Positions 44,654 to 57,846 of a DNA stretch of 64,000 bases are shown piece after piece. The position numbers and the translations under genes are program-made. Source of the stretch: Chalciporus piperatus (Eukaryota > Basidiomycota > Agaricomycetes > Boletales > Boletaceae); assembly GCA_038093975.1 (NCBI GenBank), contig JBBPTG010000011.1:186001-250000 (forward strand), in the 5' to 3' direction. Numbering within the stretch: the first letter of the stretch is position 1; each line of letters opens with the position of its first letter. Below the pieces are notes generated by a model, which searched no databases, was not told where the DNA came from, and saw only the letters and a program-made list of their open reading frames with translations.

Positions 44654-47600
44654 TCACATTATCAAACACCCTTCGCGGTCAGAGTCGTCCCGAGGCGTGT
44701 TATTCCCAGACGACCGGCTCGGTGTCCACCACCTCATCCTCCCTGGCATCTTCCCAGCATCCTCGTCCTCGCTCACCTGGTCCGATGACGCTTTCCGATT
44801 GGCCTTCTTCTTCCTTTCCCTGGCATTCCGAACTGCGTCGACCGTTTGCCAATTATAGAAAGACTTGACCGCCACTCTCTTCTCATCGCACTCGTCCTGC
44901 CCAACTTTGAGGTCCTCGCCATCCCTCCCATCCAAATAACCAAGTTTCCTTGCCTCCCACGAACGCCATCCTTTACGGGGACGTGTAGATGCGGATACCT
45001 CCTTGACCGCATGCTCACCGACTGAGCGACAATCTACCGCGACCAGCACCGCATCGTTAATCCCTCGCTCGCGGACTTGGCGAACGAACTCCTTGAGCAC
45101 CGATCCAGAGATAGACGTGCTGTCTGCCTCCAGAACGCGTAACTTGGGACAGCCACGAATGAGCGCTCTGAATGCGTCGTTGGTCAGATTCGTCGCGTAT
45201 GACACCGTCAGATGCTCCAGGGCGTGTCCGGGCTCGGGAGGCTTGGGTCCTCTGGTGGACGAAGCCGACCCGTTGGACTCTGTTTCTTGTTCCTGTGGAG
45301 TAAGCGCCTCCAAGACCGCGTCCGTGATATCTGAGGCGTCTTCAAGGTCGAGCTTCCGTATGAACGGCGTGGTGGCTAGCAGGCGCAGGAGACCGTCGTC
45401 CTTGAGGCTATCCCTAATTCCCGCGAGCTCAAGGAACTCGAGACAAGGAACGGAGTGCGCGAGGTTCGAGCAAGCGGTGTCCGTGAGCAGGATGCAGCCG
45501 GAGAGCGAGATGTGTCGAAGGCTCGTCACGCGTCGCCTGTATCGACACAGATCACTCGGGTCCCTTCCTGCTTCACGAGACGTGAGCAAGATGGTTCCCT
45601 CGAGATCTGGTTCGTCATCCGCACAGGCTACGAATGCCTCCAAAGCAGAGTTGTGCAGGCTACGACAGTAGCTCAGGTCGAGGACTTCGAGATGGGGTGC
45701 GGCTTTTCCTAATGTCGCCAGGACATCGTCGTCGATCATGGGAAGCCCGCACAGCCTGAGCTCCTTGAGCACGAGGGGAGCGTGTCGTATCATCACCATT
45801 GCACCGAATGCGCGAACACCCTCCCCGTCGATGTTAGGGCATCGGCTCATGTTCACCGACGTGAGATATGAGCAGAGCGTGAGTACTTCAAAAGTGGTAT
45901 TGGTTACTGCCCGTAGCCCTTTCACGTTCAAGATACGCAGGAAAGGGGATCGGATGAGGAGGCTATGAAGTGACTGCGTCGTCAATGCAGTACAGCCTTG
46001 CAAAGTGATCGCAGTAAGTTGCGTATACGTGAAGTTCATGATAGGTGCAGCGCGGACGCAAAGGGCACTAGCCATATCGACCAATGCGGTTGGTGAAAGG
46101 TGCGTGTGTCCCGAGAGGTCAATGTTCTTTATGAACGGGCCAGATATTTCGACAAGAGAAGCCAGGAAGCTGGCAGACACGGTAGGGAAAGCCTGAAGAT
46201 CAACGTCTTTCCAGAGTTGGCCATCGAAGACCATCGTTCTCCACGCTTTTGACACCTGATCTTACGATAGGTTCCCTGAATGACAAAAAAGGTTTCAACT
46301 ATGCTCACCCTGCCGAGCTTGACAAGTTCCCGCATTGCACGATTTCTCCCAATCCAGCGACTTTTCGATGAACTGGCTTTAAGGACAGTCCATTTCCCGC
46401 TACTCTGCAATTGCTCATGATCTCCCTCATGCAGGGAGATCAGAGCAGCCAATATTCGGAGCCGAACTTCCCTTGGCAGCATCTCGTCGAACATGTTCCG
46501 GGCATGGACCGCCACAGGTATGACGTTATCCTCGAAATCGACTTGAGGAACAAAATCAAAGGCAGACTTGGGAAACGGAGACGAATAGGAACGATGTTTT
46601 GTCCTCGCACCTAGTACCCCATCCGGTGGGTGGTTGTCAGTGTGCCAAATAACAGCTACCTCTGCTGGGTGGGTAGGCACAGCGTCCATTTCCGCGCCAG
46701 GTGACGACGCTGGCGCGATGTCCTTCGTTTGCCATGGGAGTAGGCAGTTTCCCTGATCTGTCGGCAGAGGGTCGATGCCCAGAAGGTCAGGAAGGCCGTT
46801 TGGTGGGCCTGAAGCTGACGCTTCCGTAGGATCGCCTTTATTCTTCGACAACAACTTGCGGGCAAAGTTGACCGAAGTCTTGGCCCCGAGTTTGATTCTG
46901 ATCTTGGTCATGGACGAGTTGGACAGAGAGCTATTGGAATGGGTGGAAAAGTTGGACAAGGATCTCGTTCGCGAAGGAACCCTCCTAAGGCTAGGGGATT
47001 CTTCTACTTGTACGGCAGTGCTCTCAATTGAGCTAGAGGGTGAATGGCTTGGGGATGCGGCGCAGAGCGACGAAGAAGGAGAACGATACGAGGATGTTCC
47101 TGATGTAGACAACCAGTCTGAGATGACTGCTGAACCAAAATCGGATGGAAGGAGTGACAAAGGAGGCAACGTGTGCGGGAGTTCCTTGGCCTTCCCTTTG
47201 TCGACGGTCAATGTGGCAGAGGCGTTGTCCGAACAGGCGTCAAATGAAGCGGAAGGACCGGATAGATTAGATACCGAACGATCAGCTTGTGACGGGGGGT
47301 CAGATATGAGTTGAACAGGGGAAAAATGGAGAGGTGATTCCACCAGGAATGTAGGGGAGCTGCTTCCGTTAACGGATGAGACAGTGGGCGAGTCTAGCCG
47401 ATCGTGTGCAGGTGGAGAGGTGCGGATGGGTATTGGCTCGACTACACCTGTGCTCTTGCCTGTGAAGACGTGCGACGGCGCTGAAGACCGGTGTTCAAGG
47501 TGTTCCGAATGTTCCAACTGAGCATGTCGAGCCATGGCGGCGAGGTGGGCTGATGGTGTGCAGACGGACGGGGGCGACATGCGCGAAGCCGGAGAGGGAG

Positions 47601-47694
47601 ACCTGGAGGTCTTTAAAAGATCTGGCTGATAGATAAATTCATCTGAAAACCGATAGATAGAGAAATAGTCATCGACATCCTCGGGAGGCTTCAT
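44654..47694 (-). CDS. F-box/LRR protein with C-terminal CaaX box
   Basis: Two exons read leftward: 47694-46309 and 46255-44654, giving 995 residues. I start at MKPPEDVDDYF because the frame upstream opens only through GTG. The first about 390 residues are Ser-rich and disordered. The F-box runs from LPREVRLRILAALISLHE to LGRVSKAWRTMVFDGQLWKDVDL, about residues 400-475. At least ten leucine-rich repeats follow (LTAITLQGCTALTTQSL, LEVLDLSYCRSLHNSAL, LRHISLSGCILLTDTAC, LRVLEADSTSISGSVL). The protein ends in CLIM, a CaaX box predicted to be farnesylated. This would make it a membrane-bound SCF substrate receptor, like the animal FBXL2 class. It is unrelated at sequence level to the three smaller F-box copies here. 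Confidence 0.85.
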
Positions 47695-48285
47695 GAGGCA
47701 AGGCGGACGGAAAGAGAAGGTGAGCAGACGAGCAGAGATACCAAGCGGACGAAGGAGACAGATGGAGGATACAAAGGGTCGATTCGAGCGATGGTACTGC
47801 AGAGGGATACTTGAACCAGCTGGAAACAGACAATCCGATAAATCGTCACTAATAAGCACTCAGTACTCAGGGGTCATGCATTCATGACCGAGCATGCCCG
47901 CCTTTCCCACGAGACCCACTCCCGAGCGAAACATTGTCATGTCAACTCAAGACATCCCAGACATTCAGACAAATTCAACACAACGACACGATAAGAACAG
48001 GTCAAAAGAACGACGATATCATTGCGCAAAGACTCGACTAGAACGTGCGTAGGGTGAAATTAGCAGATAGAGAGACTAGCCCCGCGTGAACGGCATGAAT
48101 AATCCCAAAACAGATGAGCCAGAAAGCGAAAGTTTAATACAGCAAAATCAGAACATTACCGATAAGAATATCAGATGTTTGCACAGGTTGGCTAACAGGG
48201 TACAGGGTGAAAAACGTGCGAGTTCGAGGACGACGATGGAAGGGAAGCACTGAAGGGTAGCGTAGCAATCACAACGATGTGGAGA
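47695..48285. other. intergenic region
   Basis: Promoter side of the F-box/LRR gene and 3' flank of the small HMG/YABBY-like gene. No coding signal seen. Confidence 0.5.
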
Positions 48286-48633
48286 TTAAGCAGCAGTCGC
48301 CCTGGGGTTCTCTTTCGCCTTCTTCCAGTTAGAAGTCGCTAGCTTGAATCTATAAGGTGGAAGGTGGGGTTGATGTCAGGTCACATCACATCAGCACAAC
48401 TAAAGTTACTCACCTCTCCTGATGAGCCATGTCAGGGTCCGACTCCTTCAGCCGCGCCATTTCGGACTGCATAAATTTGTTGAAGGCGCTAAGTTTCTTT
48501 CGACCTCCGCCACCAGCTGACTCTGTGTGGGTGGTTCGGGTGATAATCAGAACAAAAAAAAATTAATCAACAGATGTCAATGTCACGAACTGGTTTTCTT
48601 TGGTGGCTTCTCCGACGCGGTCTTGGGAGGCAT
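48286..48633 (-). CDS. small HMG/YABBY-like fungal protein
   Basis: Three exons read leftward: 48633-48591, 48522-48414, 48349-48286, giving 71 residues. The gene is too short to stand out as an open frame, but both splice junctions hold. The core is KKLSAFNKFMQSEMARLKES, HQERFKLATSNWKKAKENP. It matches a small fungal family with an HMG-box-like (YABBY-type) fold, usually 70-110 residues. The N-terminus (MPPKTASEKPPKKT) is basic and Pro-rich, fitting a nuclear, possibly DNA-binding protein. Precise role not established. Confidence 0.8.
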
Positions 48634-49604
48634 TGCTGAACTGAAGTGCAAGGGGAGGGCCCGGGTTTCGCGATTGGGGGAAAGTTGAACTATTCAGCGC
48701 ACAGACCAGAAACAGGGGCAACGGCGGGCTGCGGACAAAAGACGATTATTCCCAAGAAACGTCATCAGTGAACTTAGGAGGGGTTCGGGACAGTCATGGA
48801 GAAAGTTTGCACACCTTTTAAACTTGGGAGGATCAGGGAGGGTGGGTAGTTGAGCTAGTTGTGGTTGTCTGTGGAAGGGTGAAAAGGTTCATGTTGGCTC
48901 GAGTTGTGCGGTCCTTATACGAGCTCTTCGTAAGTTCAAGTTTGACAGGCCTTTCTCGAGGACCTGCACCAGCGGACCCCGAACACCATGGAATTCACAG
49001 CCTCACGTAAAATGCGACCATCAATCCGTTCGTTGTTGAGCGGCTCCTTCTCTTATGTCCCCGGCTGATCACTAAGACCTCGAAGCCTCGTAAATCAGAA
49101 AATATGCCAGCTTTCCTTGCGGACGTTGGAGCGAACCATTGTCCACGCGGTCTCCTCACGACTTTGGGGTTCCATTGCGTGTGACTGAAGGGTAATCATA
49201 CGTCTTCAAAAGGTCAGACCAAAAGTTGGATAAGGGAAAATTCGCGGCCGCCCACGAGCACCCCCCATGGGCGTTTTCGCACCAGCCACGAGCCAATGTG
49301 TCGGAGTCTGTAGTACCAGGGGTCCGTCATTCAAGGGCGTCAAACAGACGCGTCGCGTCCCCGTTGAATCAGGTCCGCGCGGCAGCTTTCAAGATACAGA
49401 ATCAGCCGGTTCCCTACTTCTCGTTTCCATGCTAGGCGTGATGCTGCTGATATAGTTGGTGATAATTTTTAGCGTCCTATGGATTAGATTGCACGAGAGA
49501 ACAGAAGATGGATCAAAATAAACGGCGCGACTCCAACACGTCATAACATAACATGGTGCGCAAGGGTCCACGACACGAGGTACCGACCCTCGACGGCCTA
49601 TCAA
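48634..49604. other. intergenic region
   Basis: Promoter of the HMG/YABBY-like gene and 3' flank of VPS33. Short + frames near 49226-49455 lack coding character. No repeat seen. Confidence 0.5.
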
Positions 49605-52297
49605 TCACTTTTCGGGGCCTCGCCTCCCATCATTGGCTATGCTCTGTATCAAGCTTGCACCGCTCACGATTCCAGTCGTCGCGATCAAAAAATTCCGTCC
49701 TACTCAAGATAAATGCACAAGCTTCTCAAGTGTATAACGCAGTTCGTACCTTTGTGTTGTCGAGCGACCCATCGCAGTGCCGCGATTTCTGTATACGTAC
49801 ACCCCCCAAGGAAAAACACGACCGTCGTCGTTGTTTGCTCATTGGGTCGAACTGGAGGATACTCGGCTTATCAAACGTTGACTTGGTCCCAAGATAACTG
49901 TACTTACGAAGCGCAGAAATGGGCGCAGTCTCTGATCCGTTGGCTGCCTTTTGAACAATATCGAAGGTCTTCCCCGGTATGGTAGATAGTACGTCTTCGA
50001 AGCCTTTCCAGCCGACGATGGGGTGCGCAAAGAGCTTCTTGGAAGTCGAACCTTTGCCCTTTCCGTCTCGTTCTTCCGCACTGGCCTTTTCGGCTGGATT
50101 GCTGATTACGCCATTCCTTTGAGCGACACATTGAACGAGCCGGACGCTGATGGGCGCATAGCCCGAGTATACATAACTTATGTCATTCTCGACTTCTTCC
50201 AAAGCCTCCGGGTTGTCATCGATGAGTAGACGTAAGGATTTGCGTACTGCTGTAAAGGGTAGCTTATTTGCTGCAAGTGACGGAAGTGCCGAGGCTGGAA
50301 GGGGGTTTTGTAGGAGGATGGCAAGAGGCGGCGCGGACAAGGAAAGCAGAAGCGGCAGTAAGTGGTATCCGTATGCCTATTGGAAGAAGATGGTGGGAGA
50401 TACTCAGAGGAGAGCTAGGATCGTATACGATACCCACCTGCAGAAACTCTTTCTTCACGTTTTCGAGGACACGGGTCTTGATACCACCAGTGGTAATACT
50501 CGCAAGACAAAGTAGCCTAGCAACTGTGTGCATCTCCGCTCCTTGCGCGATCATCTCCTCAATGGTATTAATCTGTGCTGTTGTCTCGTAAGAGGCAAGG
50601 AGGTCTTTGCGAATCGAAAGCTCGGTGTTCAGTAATCCTTTACCTCAATGCCGTACCACCTACTTTGTTGAACCTCAAGAGACTTGTTAAAGAGATCGGT
50701 ACGCGTTTGCGGAACCATCATCTCCGACAGACCAGTGTCTGGGGTACCAAATCAAGGTCACTGTGGAGGGACAAGCAAGAGTCCACTCACGTAACCTCAA
50801 AGCCTCGTGTTCGCTTTGTAGTCCACCGAGCTTCCCAACAAAGTCGCGCAGCTGTGCTACCGTCTTCGCCTGCAAGCGAGCCTGTAGCGTGCGTCAGGAG
50901 ATAGTTAGTCTCTTGTTAATGGATTTTTCACCTTGTAGTTCTCGTCAATCCGATGCGCGACTCGATTCAATCGTTTGCCGACAGAGGAGAAATTCAAGTC
51001 TCGCAATTCTTCAAATAAAGGGTCTGTTGTCGAAGATAAAATATGTTTCTTGGTTTTCTCATTCGCGACTGGCGTGATAGTTGCGGATGTCGATGCTTGA
51101 GAGGTGCTTGGGTTCCCCGAATTAGGTGCAGATGGTGGACTGAGGAGGCTCAGCGGAAGTTCAGCTTGAGCTAACGGAAATTTAAGACGACCGCTAATTG
51201 ACAACGGGAGGACACTTGCAGTTTTTGATGCCAATTAACTCATCAATCAGGCCCTCATATGTGAGCTGGGTCAGTAATGGGGTGATCATATCAACATGTC
51301 GGTCCAGGATGATCAGCGAATCAAAGGGCGCTGGAGCATTTAGTGAATCTCCCAAGACTGACTGTTGATCGGGGAGTGGCCTGGTCAAGAGCGTGGCAAG
51401 TTTCTATTTCGAAAATCAGTGCAGCGAACTTGATGTTACAGGTCAACATAATTACCGAAGCATAATCTCCTTTGCCTACAATACGGGGAAATTGGCCGAA
51501 GTTCTTCCGTAGAGCGTCCAGTGCCAACGCTGAATTATATATAACGGTCTCATCCCCATCCTGAAGAACAATGAATTCGAAATTGTGTCGCAATTCAGTT
51601 TGAATCACTCACTACCCACAGCTCCTTGAATGCACTGTCGTGCTCAAGTGAAATGACATCTTCCGCCACGGGAATAAACTGCAGGTTAAAGGACGAGATG
51701 ATCAAGTCGCCGAGTACACCTTCTTCCTCCAATAATCGAGAAACTAAAGTGGATGTCCGTGGAACGAGGAACAGCGTGTATCTGTACTTGACAGATTCTT
51801 TGGAAGACCTCTTGATCTGGTCTGACACATTATTAGTGGGACGCGTCACATGGAAGCTCGAGGGACTCACCCGCTATTATCTTCACATATTTGATGAGTG
51901 GTCTGCAAAGATAGATAATGTTCGTGGTAGTTGATGCCAGTGGGCCGGGTTCGAGCCAGAACATCTTGTCGACCCCATGGTTCTATCAACTGATCAGCTT
52001 TGCAAAGGCGTGTGCTCAAGACAAAACACACCTTCAGGAGCGCGACTTCCGTTACAAGGCCCAATGGGCCTGCAAGCGTTGGGTCAAGTACGAGTGTCTT
52101 CGCGCCATTCACCTGTGCTGAAGCTGTCAGGGCGGTGTTTGCGGAGAAGTGGAATAATTTACTGAGTTGAGAGCATTGACCAAGGCTCTCCTCGCAGACT
52201 CCCTGAGCACCTCGATGTCTAGTACTTGGTCGTCATCGCGTTCAACGCCTGACGCTGTCTGCAGATCTGCGGAGGACGGCGCGGACGTCGCTGCCAT
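49605..52297 (-). CDS. VPS33: vacuolar sorting SM protein of HOPS/CORVET
   Basis: Thirteen exons read leftward: 52297-52163, 52112-52032, 51982-51871, 51821-51613, 51560-51456, 51403-51220, 51170-50932, 50881-50791, 50738-50674, 50620-50438, 50376-49908, 49851-49750, 49699-49605, giving 689 residues, the usual length. Vps33 is the Sec1/Munc18 subunit that holds SNARE complexes for fusion at endosomes and the vacuole. Recognisable blocks: [74 protein letters not shown], and the C-terminal [19 protein letters not shown]. The intron after 51220 starts GCAAGT (a GC donor), needed to read [12 protein letters not shown]. The intron at 50673-50621 was set by frame and has a weak GTTCAA donor. Confidence 0.93.
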
Positions 52298-52495
52298 TGC
52301 TGCCAGTGCCAAGTGGAGAGCACTGTAGCACAGCCACGGTTTACAATGGCCGAATTCGGGTGATTTGGATGAGTCCGTCAAGGTCCGTCATAAGCTTGTA
52401 CTACGTGTTCTGCTCAACGGAATAACACCTATCAGTGCTGCCATTACCTCTAACCGCTTTCTCTGGCGAATTGCCAAGTAGCGCCATTGCCCACG
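52298..52495. promoter_or_regulatory. bidirectional promoter, VPS33 / NTE1
   Basis: 198 bases separate the two start codons, so transcription in both directions must begin here or the promoters overlap. No TATA box was recognised. Confidence 0.5.
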
Positions 52496-55400
52496 ATGGA
52501 GTCCGTCCCCGTGTACGATGACACGCACCCCTTGCTCTCTCTCTTGTCTGCGTGCTTCTGGGTGATACGTGAGTACTTTTGACTTCAACTTTGAGCGTAG
52601 AGACGGTCTGAAAGATTTTGAGCAGTATGGATGCTTTCGTGGGTGAAATCGCTCATCGCGTTCGTGACCATCACGGTCCCCCGTTTAATTTATTTCGTGC
52701 TCTCGTATTCCATGACGCTGACGGTGAGCGCGACTTCGAACCCATAGCGACAAACACTGATGCAATCGTCATCTTTAGTTGAATTTTTGGTCCTTTGCAT
52801 CTCTATTTGTTGCCTCGGCAGTCGTTCTAAACTATTGGATTCGCTTCCGATATCTCAACACATACTCGCAGCTCAGAGAGCCGCCCCTCGTTAAACCAGA
52901 CGTCAATGCCCTCCATCCAGATGTGAATACGACGGAACCACCACCAGCTTTCCATAACTATCTAGACGACTTCTTGCAAGCAGTGCGCGTTTTTGGTTTT
53001 CTTGAAAAGCCTGTCAGTGTTCCAATGCACTCATTCTCATGCGACCTCTACTAAAGTTATCTTAGGTCTTCCACGAGTTAGCCAGACATCTACAAACCAG
53101 GCGACTCATTGCAGGAGACAGTATCTCACTTGATCAAGATCGGAATTTCTACTGTGTAATAGACGGCACAGTCCAAGTATTCGCGCGAACGGGACAAACG
53201 ACATTGCAAAATGGTTCTTGGGACGATGAGGACATGAATGGATATCAGTTGATCAATGAGGTCGGAAGCGGAGGCACCCTGTCCAGCCTTTTCAGCATTC
53301 TCAGCTTATTCACGGACGAGATTAAGCTCAGTTGGCAGGACGAGGAGCCCTCGGAGACACCTTTGGGGTTGGCACTTCCGCGAACGCAAGGTGGACGAAC
53401 GAGCTCCGACGTGTCACATTTCGACCTCGAATCTGAAAAGCCTTCCTCTTCTCGTTCCCGTGATCGGGCTGCATCGATTTCGTCCTCAGGATCGACAGCG
53501 CACCCGACAACAGCCGCACCAAGCGTCGCTGATGCTTCTAGGACTCATTCGCACACCCCGTCGTATGCACCCTCTCCACCCCATTCGGACTCCGTCCGAC
53601 AATCACAGATCCACCGTGGCATCGTCGGGAGAGCGACAGAAGATACCACGCTTGCAGTTATCCCAGCTGAAGCATTCCGAAGAGTGACTAAGAAGTTTCC
53701 GAAGGCAACAGGTCATATCGTGCAGGGTATGTGTTGTGAACTAGACGTTGTGTCAAATCTTAACTGGAGCACTTCTTTCAACAGTGATCCTGACAAGGTT
53801 TTCACGGGTAACTTTCAACGCGGCCCATAAATACCTTGGATTAACGACGGAGGTCCTCCGCACAGAGAAGGCTATCAACGAAATTGCGTGTCATCCATTG
53901 CCAGATTCATTTTACGCAGGCGGCGGGCTCCATTCCTTACGCCAGCGCTTTGATGACGTCGCCGTTCAGGAATCTGACTCTGAAAGCGACTACTTGGCCC
54001 ACGAGTCGTCACCTTCCGTGCCCTACTCTGGTAAAGGGAGTAATTTCAGCGCGTCTAACGCGTCTAATTCAAGAGAGAAGCTGACCGACAGCCCGATATT
54101 CACACGCAATCCGCCTTTGCGAGCGCGCCAGCAGGTTCAAGCGGGCGACCTCCTTACTTCGACAGGCCAGGGACATGATAGTTACCGATCTCTTACCCGG
54201 TCCTTCAGCATTTTAAACACGCCTCGCATCGGCACTGCTAAGAACGTTTCGCGCCTCTTAGGGGATGAATTCGACCTTCGCGACGAAGTCATGTCCTGCA
54301 TTGCCAAGTCTATTGGGCTGTTGCAACCTCCCATGAGCGGCGGCGAATCTGTAGAAGCCTCACCAGCTCTCCCGCCCTTTGATACGACAAGGTCACAGGC
54401 AGGAATGTTCACGTCTCCATTTGGGTCGCTTTCTCTGCTGGATACGGGGGACGACAACACATCCAATGTCACTGGGACTTCCTCGAATGCCAGTGGTTAC
54501 ATGAGCGGCTTAGACAATGAAGTGGAAATTCTGTTCTTCTCTTCTGGATCTACGCTCGTGAAAACGGGCGAACGCAACACAGGTATGGGCGCCCATCAAC
54601 GAAGAGAAGTCGTGAAACTGACAACTGAAGTAGGTCTATACTACGTCATCGAAGGATTCCTAGATATTCTTCTTCCGACAGAGGCAAAGGCTGCCCCCGC
54701 TCAACAGCCGTCGCAATCCAAGGTGTCAGGTTCCGATACGGACTCGATATTCACCAATGACCACATCAAGTCAGATAATGGGAAGCGAGAAACCCGGAAA
54801 CTCCTTTTTACTGTGAAGCCAGGTGGCATTGCTGGATATCTCGGTACGTGCACTCTTACGGAACCTGGATTTTAGCTAATCCCACACCAGCTTCGCTGTG
54901 CAACACACCTTCCTATGTCGACATCCAAGCTAAGACTGACACCTATGTTGGCTTCTTGCCAGCTAAATCCTTGGAACGCTTGGTAGAGAAGCGGCCTATT
55001 GTTCAGTTGACGCTTGCGAAGCGTTTGATCTCGTTACTCTCTCCCCTTGGTACGCATGTTCTTACTTATTCCCCAGACCCAGATAATGTCTTATGGCAAT
55101 TCCAGTGTTGCAAATTGATGCCTCCTTGGATTGGATGCAAGTCAGTGCTGGCCAGGTTCTTTGGAGACCGCAAGACGTCAGCGACAGCTTTTACATCGTC
55201 ATCAATGGGCGCTTGCGCGCGATTACGGAAGGAGACAACGGCAAAGTTACCATTACTGGCGAATATGGTCAAGGAGACACGGTCGGGGAACTTGATGTCA
55301 TCACCAACTCACCACGTCGAACGACCATGCATGCGATCCGTGATTCAGAGCTTATACGTATGCCACAGACCCTCTTCAATGCCATCTCTTCGCGGTATGT

Positions 55401-57846
55401 TCGATTAGATCAGATAGATAAGAAACCCCACTTACCTCCCCTTTCTAGAAACCCTCGCACAACCGCGCAGTAGGTTAGGATTCTCTCTTGTGTTGTCGTG
55501 CTAATGTGGTCGTAGGCTTCTTCGTACAATTGCATCTCGGGTTCGCAACGAAGTAGATGCATCTTCGAACGTTCAATATCGTAACACAGCATCCGAGCTA
55601 GGCCGGAATAACACGAATCTGAAGACCGTGGCCATTTTACCCGTCTCTCGACATGTTCCTATCGATACCTTCGCTCGAAAGCTCAAAGGAGCACTGGAAG
55701 AAATGGGTGCTAAGACATCTTACCTCAACCAAGCTTCCGTTTCAGGACATCTTGGACGACATGCCTTCTCCAGAATGGGGAAACTCAAGGCTGCGGCGTG
55801 GCTAGCCGATCAAGAACAGAGGTATCGCACTGTCCTTTATGTAGTTGACTCGCCAGTCAACAGCCCCTGGACGCAAACCTGTATCCGGCAGGTGGGTGCA
55901 ATCCTTTCATGGCTTCAGAGTGTGGCTTAGACAGTTATCAGGCTGATTTCGTAATGGTCGTTGGGATGGGAGATGACCCCAGCATTGGGGAATATGAACG
56001 GCTCCTCCTCTCCATGAAGACTACGGCTCGGAAGGAGCTAGTGTTACTCCACCCAGATCAATCGGTCGCTCCGGGATCAACGAGGGAGTGGCTCAAGGTT
56101 GGTTTTCATAAATGATAACAGATCATCATCTCACGTAGCGTGTAGAATCGACCCTGGGTTCACCAACATATCCATGTTGAACTCCCGGTAGGCGCTATGC
56201 TATCAGATGTTTGATCGAATTAATAATTCAACTCCAAGGGACTCGTCATGCCTCTGGCAAAGGCATCCCCTCCACAAGATCCCCAGGCAGTCGTTGCTTT
56301 CAAGAACTTGAAAGATAAAGTACAGAGCGGCCTTCAAAAGTACAGAGGAGCGCGACCAAATGTGCGCCCTCAACGCCATCCCATGGTCAACGATTTCTCG
56401 CGATTGGCCAGGAGACTCTGTGGAAGGTCTGTTGGGGTCGTGCTTGGCGGTGGTGGTGCGCGTGGCCTGTCGCACTTGGTAAGCCGTGATCCCATCATCA
56501 CTATGGCCATTCGCATCCACTGATCACCTCGTGTCTTAGGGTGTCATTAGAGCTTTGGAGGAACGTGGCATTCCAATCGATTACATTGCTGGAACAAGTA
56601 TCGGCGCTTTCATCGCCGGCCTGTATGCACGAGAGTGTGATATTATCCTCAGTGCAAGCCGTGCCAGGCAATTCAGCAGTCGGATGAGTAACATCTGGAG
56701 AATGCTGTCCGATGTAACTTATCCGCTAGTGGCTTACACGACGGTACAATTATCCCTACGAGTGTAGAGCACTGACCCATTCCTCGCATAGGGGCACGAG
56801 TTCAATCGTACCATTTACAAGGTAGTTCATGTCACATTTCGTCAAGCTTATGCTGAGCAACAATAGGCTTTCTATGACCTCCATATCGAGGACATGTGGC
56901 TCCCATATTATTGCAACACGACCAACATCAACACCTCGCGTATGGAGATCCATGAGACTGGCTATGCATGGAGGTTTATACGTACGTTACTCCACACTTC
57001 TTTCACGGGTGTTTGAGGTCATTTCGGCAGGCGCATCCATGACGCTGGTGGGTTTGCTACCTCCTCTGTGTGACAATGGGAGTATGCTCGTCGATGGCGG
57101 ATATCGTAAGTTGTTTTCATGTCCTGTACAGAGCTGAACTAACTTGGGGTTCTCCATCGACCAGTTGACAACCTACCCGTAAGTAGTAGTGATTCAATCT
57201 GCCGCTGCTATTGAACCAACTTTTTCCCAGGTATCCACCATGTTCTCCATGGGCGCAAACGTTGTGATCGCAGCAGATGTTGGCTCTGTAAGTAGTCTTT
57301 TCATATCCCCGTCTCGTTCATGCTCACCGGCTATCAAGATTGATGACAACTCACCTCGAAACTTTGGTGATTCCCTCTCGGGATGGTGGCTCCTCGTGAA
57401 CAGATGGAACCCTTTCTCAAACATGCGCAACGTACCGGCTATACCTGAGATACAGAGTCGGCTCGCATAGTCAGTTTCGATGACCTTGCCGCAGAGTCGT
57501 GTTTTGCTGACACGTTTTTTTTCGTTCCTGCTCCAGTGTATCGAGTGTCCGGACTCTTGAAGAGGCCAAGGAGGCCCGTGGATGTCTGTACATGCAGATG
57601 CCTGTCCAGGAGGTAAGCGAGTATACATTCAGCAGTGCTGAGCTCCAGATTCACCGTTCGTAGTACGGTACCCTTCAATGGAACAAGTACGACGAGATCG
57701 AGAAAAAGGGCTATCAAGCAACGGTCGAGATACTGGACCGTTGGGAAGACGAAGGGAAGCTGCCTACTCTTACCATCGATGGTCCAAACGCAGACAAGAG
57801 CAAAGCTAAGAGGAAGGGAAGAAGCGCTAGGCGTAATTCAGTGTAA
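52496..57846 (+). CDS. NTE1: lysophospholipase NTE1 (neuropathy target esterase family)
   Basis: Twenty-one exons: 52496-52568, 52626-52723, 52779-53012, 53066-53726, 53785-54843, 54891-55049, 55106-55394, 55449-55469, 55516-55891, 55942-56097, 56146-56187, 56239-56478, 56540-56743, 56792-56821, 56867-56981, 57031-57105, 57165-57178, 57231-57287, 57339-57469, 57537-57612, 57664-57846, giving 1430 residues. Nte1 deacylates phosphatidylcholine at the ER. Hydrophobic N-terminal helices are followed by [22 protein letters not shown], conserved in fungal Nte1. Cyclic-nucleotide-binding domains follow ([38 protein letters not shown]), split by long Ser-rich inserts. The patatin domain has GGGGARG (1126-1132), the nucleophile in GTSIG (S1156) and DGG (D1274). 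Exon 17 is 14 nt. Confidence 0.95.

Noticed and set aside
45003..45671. Open frame of 222 codons on the plus strand
   Set aside because: It is antisense to the LRR repeats of the F-box/LRR gene and has no protein features of its own.
46775..47314. Open frame of 179 codons on the plus strand
   Set aside because: Antisense shadow of the Ser-rich N-terminus of the F-box/LRR gene.
49795..49812. Apparent frameshift in VPS33 at a run of six C (G on the coding strand)
   Set aside because: The mismatch disappears once the intron at 49907-49852 is spliced; [16 protein letters not shown] is then in frame with no base missing.
50621..50664. A much shorter intron in VPS33 joining EVQQ to RLLNTEL
   Set aside because: It would need an intron of only 26 nt. 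The 53-nt intron 50673-50621 joining SLE to LSIRKDLL keeps the frame and has a TACTGAAC branch-like site.
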